Source: Sinotaia quadrata (taxonomy: Eukaryota > Mollusca > Gastropoda > Architaenioglossa > Viviparidae). From it: a DNA stretch of 64,000 nucleotides. Each line of letters begins with the position of its first letter. The stretch's first letter is position 1. Below, piece after piece: positions 1 to 11,200 of this stretch. The stretch spans positions 105,549,875 through 105,613,874 of the forward strand of contig CM054179.1 of the NCBI GenBank assembly GCA_028829895.1, written 5' to 3'. Made by a program: the position numbers and the translations under genes. The notes beneath the pieces were generated by a model. The model worked only from the letters and a program-made list of their open reading frames with translations. It did not search any database and had not been told where the DNA came from.

Positions 1-1134
1 GACTTTCCATATCCACTTTAAATTTTTTAAGATGTGGGGTTGCAGACATGATTTTTTTTTGGGGGGTGGAGAATAATGGCAGAGATAGCAGAAATGCAAT
101 AATAAGTGGCAAAAAATTGTGTTTCAAATTTGCATGCACCTCTGTTCACCTCCAGCCTCCTTCCCCAGGATCATTAGTCGCGGTGAAGGTCAGGTCACGA
201 CTGGGGCAGAGTACAGATGCTGACATACATGTACAATTGTACATCTGTCCAGGCCCGGGAGAGTTCAAAAGCCAACAAACTGTAAAGAGGTGCTAGTGGA
301 ATATATAAAACCGCAGGCGTAAATTGTACATGCACGCACAATTCTGTGAGACTGAGAGTAATTCAAACTTAAAATTACATGTAGTCTTTAGACTAGTTTA
401 GCCTTGACTGTCTGACAGTGTATAACAACGCCCATTTGTTTTAGTTAATTTTATTCGCCTATACTTGCCTATAACACTTACTATAACTTTGAATTTTACA
501 TTTTTGCACTTATTGTAAGAGTATATATAAATGTGCAGAACATAACATTTTCAATGAATTAGTATTTCAATCATATGCAAGTTAGAATTTTCAATGTTAT
601 AGCAGAATAATAGACTAAGTAAGAGAAAACGATGGTTACTGTCAGCCTATATAATGTCAAAATTTGCCAACCTTTGAATTAAGAATAAATTTTGTGAACC
701 ACAGCATAGAGAATAAAATGGTTATTATCAATAAAAGTACTCTTATCTATCATAAAGTTGTGAAAATGTAAAATTTATGATAACGAAAGCAGCAAGTGTA
801 TGTGCATAATGCAAGTTGGAAGAACAGTGAATCAATATAACAACAAACACAATTCTTTATTTTACATTCATTTAAAATTTCAATAAAGTTCAATGAACAT
901 ATGCCAACATTCAGTAATGCAACAAAACAATCTGCTCCAAAGCTTTTAATTTTATCTTGAAAGACGTATGTCTGTAAGATTTCCCTTTTTCGACTTTATA
1001 TATTTTTTTAAATGTTTCGGTTGACAAAGTACTTCCAAAAAATATTCATCATAAGAAACCTAGTGAAGCATTATCCTGTTATATTTAAAAGGAAATCAAA
1101 TCTGAAGGTTGCTTTGGTTTAGAAACCTAAAAAC

Positions 1135-1305
1135 CACGGCTACCTTATTTTTTCTGATAAATTCAGAAGATTCAAAACTGCCATTATATATCTTGACCAT
1201 GTGTTGATTCATCAACATATGACTGTCAATTTTTCCACTTGTTTTTATAAATTCTCCTATTTTTTATTTGGTTTAATAATATACAAATAATTTCTTTATG
1301 AATTG
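1135..1305. repeat. Dispersed repeat, copy 1
   Basis: This segment shares a long, gapped similarity with 4345-4520 in the same orientation. Shared blocks include TTCTGATAAATTCA, ATGACTGTCAATTT or ATGGCTGTCAATTT, and TTTATAAATTCTCCTA. No terminal repeats or coding capacity were seen, so the family is unknown. Confidence 0.7.
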
Positions 1306-3112
1306 ATCATCGGCCATTTGTGTATGAAACTCACAATAAAAAAAATTTTTAAACTACAAGAAAAAAGCATTCTGAACCGACAGAACAATAAAATTCAAAA
1401 TTGCTTGAGATTAAGTCCTATTCTAGAATTGAAAACAATATGTTGTAAATTAGTTATTTAGTTTCTGAATCTTCTTAGTTCTCCAAGTTAGTATTCTCGG
1501 GCATTTGAACAACATATCAAACAAAAAATTAAGGGAATGCTGACATATCAAAAACTCAGCAATGACTAGCAAAGTAGCACATGTTTTCACAGCATTTTAT
1601 TTAAAATAAACGTTTATGCAAAGTGATGGAAAAGAAAAAGGGGTGGGATATATCTTTAAAAAATAAAAATCAAGGACTTCTGAAAGGCTTCTAGGCGAAC
1701 TCAAGGACAAAATTAAAGTACTTTCAAGATTGTTCTCATTTTTCAAGGTTGCTACAAACCCTGTGAAAAGAAGGAAGAATTTTTTTTTAAATGTCAGATT
1801 TATATCATTAGCATGGGAAATCAGTAGTCTATCTCTGTAAGTCATCTTTCATACCACTATATATTAAGCATTTTTAAAATGTTATTTCTAAAGCAATTTT
1901 ATTATGTTCAAATTTTTATATGTAAACTAGCAATTCAAGCTAAACTATGAATAGCTGAGTTGAAAGACATGGCCTTTGATATCTTTACTGACCTAGAAAC
2001 ATAATTTTGCTATTCTTACATAAGCACCACTGTATCTTTCAGGAACTATTTAGACTAAGCCCTTGAAAGTGATGCAAAATAAAAACTATTAACAGGTGCT
2101 CATACAGGAGACACAGATTTGCAATAATGCACTGTTGCTTCTCTAGAGTCTAATCTGTTATAGAAGTGATGTGTTTCTGATGAAATTGTTAACCAGCTGA
2201 TCACTCATGTATCCACGATTGCAGTTATGCACAGCTGCTGCTTTGAACTCTTTCATAGAAATATCATAAATATTTCTAAAAACAAAAGTTCAATTTTATT
2301 TTTTCAAATATCATTTACCCTTCTAATTTTGGCCATGTAAATGACAATTTAAGAAATAATTAAAGTACCTCTATGTTGTTTTCACTTGATACTATCTAAT
2401 ATTATTCATTTATTACATCATTTATTTGTTTCTCATTATTATGAGTGTAGCTTAGTGTGAAACATTATACAAGTATTCATTATCTCCATCACTGTATACA
2501 CATGGCATATACAGAAAGAGATGGGGAGTACATTAATCCTGGCAAAATTTAGAAAAACCAGTAGAAATCAAAGTCTTAAAAAAAAACAAGAACCGAAAAA
2601 TCAGCTTGCATGGTTATCATGAATATTATTTGCAGTGACTCCTATTGATTTTCCTACAATAGCTTTTATCTTGATGCCTGTAGGACCTTTAATAACTAAT
2701 AATTATTTAGTAACATCATAAAAATGGAATGTGGCAGGAATATTATTAAACAGTTACTCATCTTTGCATTTTGATGCATAATTCTCAACTTGTAGTAACA
2801 GTTAACTCTAAAATATTTTAGCATCATGGTGTATGTGGATAGTATTTTTCTAGAAACTTAGTCAACAGTACCTAGTGTCAGTTCTTTTGACCAAAGAATG
2901 CACATAAAGTGCATACAAACTTTTACTGGCCATTAACTGCACAAGTCATATACAAAAACTCTTCACACAAAACTGTCAAGCCAGGCTGAATAAAAAATGC
3001 TGGTAGTCCGAGAAAAGTAGGCCAATAACCACTTACTGTGATTCATTTTCTAATTGTGATAACTTCAGTTTTCCCCAGAACAAGATGGTGGGCTTAGTAA
3101 AATTATGCTTAT

Positions 3113-3296
3113 GCAAATTATGCTTAAATAAATACTTGCATCATCAGATTTCTGAAGCAGAGTAAGGGATCATTTAGATTTATTTCTTATTGCCTGCTAA
3201 ATACTTTCAGCAAATTATGCTTAAATAAATATTTGCAGCATCAGATTTCTGAAGCAAAGTGTTCATTAGATTTACTGCCTGCTAAATACATTTAGT
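3113..3296. repeat. 97-bp tandem duplication
   Basis: Two adjacent copies start at 3113 and 3210 with the shared block GCAAATTATGCTTAAATAAA, and both contain CATCAGATTTCTGAAGCA and TGCCTGCTAAATAC. The copies differ by small indels, so the duplication is not very recent. Confidence 0.8.
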
Positions 3297-4344
3297 ACAT
3301 CATTGGGTGGTTTGACATTTTGAGGGTTGAATATTTGAAACCATATATATTCAAAGTAATCAAGATGGACCCTTGAGCTACAATATATTTATGACTGCAC
3401 CATCTTTAGGAACAAGTGTTTTTGTAAATAAAACTTGATGTTGGGTTTAGATTTTTTTTTTAATTTAAAAAATTATGTGGAATTATTTCTGGCATTGCAG
3501 GTTTGTAAAAACTGGTGAGCATGACATTTTGGCTTAGAAATTAAATCATGTTTTAGTGTTACAGTCTATTAATTACTTACATCTTTTCCAATTACCCATA
3601 CAACAGAAGAAAGAAAAAGAAAAAAATTCTTTTCAGCTTTAACTACTGCTAAATTGCATATAACAATGATGGGCAGTGCCTTGAAGTTATTGAATGATTA
3701 CTTTCAAAAGTGAATTACTACACAACTTGAAGCCCATGAATTTATTGAGAATAGTGATTTTCATAGATTCATTCATAGAAGTCAGTGAAATAATAATATA
3801 TTTTTGTTACTACTAAAACGTGTAAAAAAAAACAAAATCAGGAAATTAGAAGTGCTAATTGCAGCTATTATTTATTTAGCATTTCTATTTCACAATAATA
3901 TGGGTAATGTGATTTTTGCACTTTTACACCAAATATTTATGCTGCATTTAAACTATATAGCAAAGTAACAACAAAATTCTCAAAGAACATGCTTGTTATT
4001 TAAAAACAAATAAATAAAATAGTGAACAGTTTAATGGTTTAAAAAGTCTCCTCTTTAATTAAAGACATAAAGAAACAAATCATTAAAATCATTGGAAGCA
4101 AATTAAAATAAATCAATGGTAACAAGGTGTATTTAAAAAGCAAAAGCAAGTGCCTAAAAAATTCAATAAAATTTTCTAAAAAACAATGTTGAGATCTGAT
4201 TAAAAACATTTATAAAAAACTAAAACTGCTCTTGGCTATGTAGTATGAATATAATCAATTTTTCAAAATATATATTTCACCAGATGATCCAGCATTATTT
4301 CATTCAATCAAATAATAAGAGTTACAAATTACTATATATATATC

Positions 4345-4520
4345 AAATATGGTTGCCGTAAAATTTCTGATAAATTCAAAAAATCCAAAACTACCATCAT
4401 TCTGACCAAGTGCTGATTCCTCACATATGGCTGTCAATTTCTCCATGTACTTGCTTTTATAAATTCTCCTAATTCTTTATTCGATTTAGTAATATATGAT
4501 TAATTTCTGTATGAGTTGAT
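4345..4520. repeat. Dispersed repeat, copy 2
   Basis: Partner of the segment at 1135-1305, in direct orientation about 3.2 kb away. Similarity covers most of the 170 bp with scattered substitutions and small gaps, as expected for an old dispersed element or an old local duplication. Confidence 0.7.
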
Positions 4521-4739
4521 TTTTATGTGTGCATGTTTGTATTGATGCAAAATGCAAGCAAATTTTTTAATTTAAAAAAATAATAATTTTTAAATTTAAA
4601 CTATACATCTACAAATATAAATCCTTAAAATATATATATATATTTAATATTTACATACTAAAGGTACAATCTAAGCAAATTACAAAAAGTTTTTAACCTA
4701 ATACACTAAGACTCGGTTCACTCATTCTCTAAAACAGAC

Positions 4740-4960
4740 AACATTCACTGCACTGTCTTTCATGCAGACACCAACATTCACTGCACATTTACAATGTTTC
4801 ATGCAGACACCAACATTCACTGCATATTTACAGTCTTTCATGCAGACACCAACATTCACTACAGATTCACAGTCTTTCATGCAAACACCAACTCTCACCC
4901 CACATAAACTTTTTCTCATAGAGATCCCAACACTCACTGCATATGTGCTGTTTTTCATGG
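4740..4960. repeat. 39-bp minisatellite
   Basis: About 5 copies of a 39-bp unit with the core CAGACACCAACATTCACTGC. The period is a multiple of three, so it leaves frames of over 100 codons open on both strands as 13-residue repeats; these are not credible proteins. It lies 220 nt or more past the ETHE1 stop codon and may be transcribed in its 3' UTR. Confidence 0.85.
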
Positions 4961-5183
4961 TTGCACAACTGCAAAGTTTTAGATGTAAGGTTCGAGTGAT
5001 ATGTTTTGTTGGTATTTGTTCTTTCTTTGCCTCAGAGTCTCTCACAAATAATGTCACAAAACAGTCACCAAAATAAAAATGGTTTGTTACTTATTTTCTT
5101 TAAGAGTTCTTTCACCATGCAGTTTGTAAATTTAAAATTGTTGATCATTTTAAGTTCTAAGGAAATCACTTTCTCTTGCACAT

Positions 5184-5251
5184 TTAAGAAGCTGGTGCAG
5201 AAGAGTCATGGTCGAAAATTCCACAAACCATATTTGCTGGAAGAGCCTTAT
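5184..5251 (-). CDS. ETHE1: ETHE1 terminal coding exon 7
   Basis: Residues 291-312 and TAA stop (5186-5184). It reads [15 protein letters not shown] and a short Ser/Ala tail. The acceptor follows a clear pyrimidine tract (CTCTTTTCTTCTTCAG). Confidence 0.95.
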
Positions 5252-8200
5252 CTGAAGAAGAAAAGAGGAAACAAAGCTATTACACAAACATGAGAAGCCG
5301 TTCAGTTTTTCAAAGAAAATAAACAGCTAGCAAGGCAATAGTATGTTGAAATAATTAATCTCAATATTGCATTTTTAGTTATGTTCAGAGAGGAAAAATA
5401 TTATTTGTTAACTAGTCTGAACAAACTGTCAATGATGTATAATACAATACTAAAATAATGAGGAAACCAGACTTTTTTCTTATGAACAGTTTTGATGCTA
5501 CATGCATCCTCTTTTAAGAAAACGTTTCAAACTGGTAAATTCTCCCTCCTTTTTAAGAAAATGTTAGAGTACAACAAACAAAATTTTTTTAAAAGGGTAA
5601 AATATATACCAATCCGTTTGGGATAGAAAGTACAGAAGTACTTGGCAAATATCACAAAAATGAAATAAGACAAAGAAAAAACATAAAATAATATCTGCCT
5701 GTACTCCTATATTTTATATTTATGTCAGCCAACTTTTGTAATGAGCAAGTAATATAGTGGGTAAATGCATTGTAAATATGACCTCAAATAATGTACAGTA
5801 AACATGTTTGACTGACGTATTTGGGTTAGGCCAGTCATAATGTAACAAACAGTATCTCTGCAACAGAACACGTGATGTGCTAGAGACTAGGAAGATGCTG
5901 TAAACAACAAACCTTAAACTGGATAAAGCAAATTTTATACTGTGTAAAAAAGTAAAATTCCAGTTGGTTATTTTATCCATGATACAAATGATTAAATTTT
6001 CTGTTTACTTCAGCAAAAATGTATAATTCATAATTATTAATTTTTGCATCAGGAGTAATGTGTTCTCAAAGTATGTCAATGATAAATAACATTTAGAAAG
6101 CTTGTATGATTAGATTTTCTGTTTACTTCTCAAAAAATTTATAATTCATAATTATTAATTTTTGTATTAGGAGTAATGTGCTCTCAAAGTATGTCAATAA
6201 TAAAGAACATTTTGAAAGCTTGTAAATGTAATTGCATTATAAAGAAACCAAATCTAAAAATCTCCTAAACAAAATCTATAATTTTTTATGTTCTTTTATA
6301 ATTAAAGTTAAAATAAGTGTTCACAGTGTGTATATACATGAAAAACACAGAAATGAGTGTAGCTCTGCTTATTCAAATGCTGGATCAGTTTCTTTGTAAG
6401 AATTAATAATGTAAAGTTTTGATGCACACAAGGTTAGGTCCTTTTCCTGTTCATCACTTACCATTAACTGCCATTTTCTTTCCTTTCTCACTTCCTATTC
6501 TAAACAGTTACAAAAGCATTAAAAACTATCTTCAAAGTATTCATGCATGATGTGATTTTGTGCAGCCATTTTTATTTTTCTGATATCATCATGTGAAATG
6601 TCTTTAAAAGGCAGAGAAGTTAATTATAAATCTACTTAGAGTACTTTTTTATAAGCAAGAATGATCGTGAAGAAAGACAACCAAAACACTGACGCTAGGC
6701 AACATTTGTCTAATCATCAGTTCAGACCTAAACAAACATGACAAATACACAAATGACAACAAACAAAATATATACCAATCTAGATGGAATAGGGATCAGA
6801 GAAGTGTGGAAATAAGTGACACAGGATAAAATAAATATATACCAATCTAGATAGGGACTTCATAAGTGTGTAACAAACATTAAGTTGTATGACAAAGAGC
6901 AAAAATATATACCAGTCTAGATAGGGATTTCAGAAGTGTGTAGCAAACATTAAGATGTATGACAAAGAGCAAAAATATATACCAGTCTGTGTGAAATAGG
7001 GATTACAGAAGAGTTTAACATATATTAAAAATGTGGCAAAGAACAAACTACATGACAATTGTTTGGGATAAGTATTAGAGAAGTATTTGACAGATATTAA
7101 GATATGTAACAACATAGGACAAACTACATGACAATCTGGAATTTATTACAAAAGTGTTTGACAAATATGTAACAGGACAAACTAAAGGACAATCTGGAAT
7201 TTATTACAGAAGTGTTTGGCAAATATAAACTATATGACAATCTGGAATTTATTACACAAGTGTTTGACAGATATTAAAATATGTAACATAGGACAAACTA
7301 CATGACAATCTGGAATTTATTACATAAGTGTTTGACAGATATTAAGATAGGTAACATAGGACAATCTGTTTGGGATAAGTATTATGGAAGTGTTTAACTA
7401 ATATTAAGATATGTATAGGACAAACTATATACCAATCTGTTTGGGATATGGAAGTTTCAGGTTCTTCATGATCTGAATGAATTCATCTCGCTTTCTTGTT
7501 AGCCGCTGATTATGTTGTAACTCTTCACCAACTGTGGTCATCATCTGACCTTTAAGATTAATATATATATATATATTGAAAATAATATGCTTATAAAAAA
7601 AATAATAAAACCTAAACTATATCTGTGCATGCGCACACACACACACGCACACACGCACACACAGAAGAAACAGTGTTGGAGAAAAAAGAGAACAGAAAAA
7701 GAAAGGAGAAAGAAAGATTGTTTTCTAATTAACAAATTAGATATGAAAACAGAATCTGGGAACAAAATTCAGGGGTTTAAAATATCAAGACTAAGCAGAT
7801 TCCTTCAGTTTTTCTGCTATACATTAAAAAATTGAAATTATATGATGTGATGGAAGGATAAAAGTAAATATAGAACAAACTGCAGTCAGTGAGAGAAATC
7901 AGTACTGCACCTAACAATGTAATAACCATAAAAAGGGAGCAAGAAGGAAATGTTACCACTGGTTGCTGATACTAAAGAAATTAAAAATACAAGCCCCATA
8001 TTAGTACCTTATCCATCACTTTGCACGAAAAACAAATTGGAAATGCTAATTTTAATAATAGCACTTAAAAACATCAAAACTTTTGTACACAGTGGACAGG
8101 AAAAATACAAAAAGACTGCACTATATGCTACCATATCTACTTAGTTATCATTATGTAAACAAAAATGTACTGAAAAACTAAAATCCTGCTATACACCTGT

Positions 8201-11200
8201 ATAATCATGTCCTGGAAAAAGCTTAAAATGTCGAGGTAGAGAAAGAATCTTTGAATGAACTGAGTCATACAACTTCCCTGCATCTCCTGAAACAAATCAT
8301 AAAATGCTTTGTTAAAAATAAACACTCACTAATTTCATTTTAAGTAAACAGGTTCAAACCACCTTAATATTCTCTGCAAAATGTTGGTGTAACTGCTAAG
8401 AAAACTTTTTGTTATGAGTTAATAACAATGCTATATTCTCATGTTTCCTGCTTTAAAGACCCAATTGAAATGGAATCTAGGTAAGCCAGAGATAAGAATA
8501 AATCCATATGAAATGAGTAATTCCCATTCTTAAAATCAAGACTGCAAAATTTAAACTTACAGATATTTGTATAAATGCATTTATTTTGGTATTGAAAGTG
8601 AATATTTCTGAAAGAAATCAGAGCTTTCATTTATTTGTGAGACTGACTTCTCACCAGAGAAACATAGCATTTGACGTCACAATGTGGAACCATAATCTGC
8701 AATGTGCTGTCTGACTATTGTCTTGTGTTAAATGTGTGGTTTGAAAAATTAAAACATGGTTAAATATTGCAGTGCATATGGCTGCACAAACAGTAAACAA
8801 ACTAAACATATTCATATCTTTACATTTCCCAAAGATCACAAATTACTAAAAAAGTGGATTACAAAGAAGAAAAGGGAAAACTTTTTATCCGACAGCACAT
8901 ACGGTAGTGTGTAGCGAGCACTTCCAAGAAGAAGACTATGAAATGCAAAGCAGACAGTCTTCTCAGGACAGTTTAGCAATGCCAATAGATAATAAATAAA
9001 TAATCTCAAAATTATTAAATTTGTTTCATTTACAAAATATTTAATTATTGCATGTTATGTTATTTATTTGAAGCAATAATAATATTACTGCTAATACAAG
9101 TGTTGTAGGGATAACATATTTATATGCATAAATATTGGGTAAAGAATTTACAAACAAATTTATGCACAAATAATTTTGTAAACTATTTATTTCTATATTT
9201 TATTCCAAGGAGAGTATGGTATTAAAATATTGTTACAGAATTAAAAAAGTCAATATTATGGTAACAAAACTTTGCAATTTGTAAATAAAAATTTAAAATT
9301 TGTAAACAAATATATTGCTTTACCTTGACATATATCATGATATATGAATGATTCTTCTGACCTCAATTTTAAGACATTCCTCTCTCCCTGTTTCATTTTA
9401 ATATAAAATAGAAATAAAACTATGTTTGACATAATTCTCAATATCCAGAAATTTTACAAGCACAAAAATGTTTTAAAAAAAATAAATATAATGAGAAACC
9501 TAGTGAGTTACTTACCCTGTTGGAAATCAGTTCGACCACAACCCCTTATGAGCAATGCATCACCTGTAAATACCATGCCCTCAGATCGTAAGACAAATGT
9601 CATACACCCTGCAAACAGAAGAAACACATCTTACAATTGAGAGACATTAAACCATAAATCACATATTTTAATTCTAATCAACAAAAATTAAAAATACCAG
9701 TAAAACAAACTCAATGGCAGAAAAAATAATTAAAAGTTTTAAAAAATCTATAGCCATTAACTGGCATTTATCATTACCATCTGTGTGCCCAGGAGTGGAG
9801 TAGCATTCGAGCTCAAACTGACCAAATTTTATCCTGTCCCCTTCTCTCAAATGGACGTCAGCTTTTGCTTTACTAACAGCTGCAATCATGCTCTTGCACT
9901 GAGATAAATGCTTCTTGATTTCTCCTGAACCTGTGATGTGGTCAGCATGGACATGTGTGTTGACTGCAAGAAAAAAAGAGCACATTAAAATCTTATTTAT
10001 TTTTAGTAGTTAATGTTATTTTGTGTTATGGGCTTTTTTAATTGTTGTTTTTGATGTTTCAGTTTAGCAATAAATTCTTTTAGAGTTAACAATAAATGAA
10101 ATGCTATAAATGTAAAATCTGAATTACTGGTAACAACTTGGGTTTTTAACTTTCTTTTATAAAAAAAAGTACGGAGACCCAAAATTATTGCATTAAAAAT
10201 AAAAATTAATTATTCAATAATGAATCAAGGTTGTTTTTTTTAAAACATATTTTATTCAAATTTTAAAGATTTTTGTTTTTTAATGCCAAATTATTGTCTG
10301 CTCAGTGCTGGAATAAAAAAAAAGTGAAAGCATTGACATATTTATTAATCTGGATAATGGGATTTGCAGGGATTAATAACTTTCATGAATTAGCACAGTA
10401 GTTTGTGTATGTGTTCTTTTTCAATGTTTGTAATCAATCTTTTTATAAGACTTCTCCCTCCACCCCTTCCATATTGGACCGATACCCTTTCAAAGCAATC
10501 ATTGTTTCAGTTTGCATTTAAATCACACCTGAATTTAGCAAATAAGTTTAAAATAAAAAATAAAATTAAAATAATTTTTCAAGCAATAAACAAACACCAA
10601 AATACATGACCTAAGTTAAGCATGATGTAGGTCATTTCAAGGTTACTACCACACTCACAAGCACAGACTGATTAAGTGATTCTGTTCAATCAAGCATCTC
10701 ACATCATGAATAAAGCAAATATAATTAGTATACAATCTAGCAGCATTAAATTTAAAACTAGGAAAAGTATTCATAAACTATTTTTAACTGACAAGGTCCC
10801 TACACTTAAGGTTATTACCAAACTTACATATATTTTTTATAATTACATCTGTTTGCATTTCAATCACACCTATTATTTCTTGACTAAAGCAAACACAGGT
10901 ATATAGAAATATCTGTTGACAACCAATAAGAAAAATAGTTCATGAATTATGCTGAATTTGCAGTGTTTCACAAAATTTACTGCTTTAATATTATTTTCTA
11001 TACACATCATGTGTATTTGTATTGTGATTCTGTTTCCTGCATCTTACCTATGCTCAGTAAAGTGAAAAGGTGTATCAACTCATACTTTATTTTTATAAGA
11101 AAGAGAAAGTATCTGAACTCCTAACAGGTGACAATTTAGGTCATTGCCAAAGATCACTAACAAGTAACAAGTGTGCTAGATTTGATATCACACATAGTAC

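Larger units (their letters stand above)
1..5183. other. AT-rich gene-free left flank
   Basis: No coding exon was recognised on either strand; open frames here are short and low-complexity. The stretch holds a 97-bp tandem duplication (3113-3296), two copies of a dispersed repeat (about 1135-1305 and 4345-4520), a TA microsatellite near 4630 and a 39-bp minisatellite (4740-4960). The right part is probably ETHE1 3' UTR: the first AATAAA on the minus strand below the stop codon that I found is at 4476-4481, about 700 nt downstream. Confidence 0.6.

Noticed and set aside
4722..5076. Cys-containing 13-residue repeats on both strands, at first sight like zinc fingers
   Set aside because: The period is 39 bp, not the 84 bp of C2H2 fingers, and the frames are open only because the period is a multiple of three.
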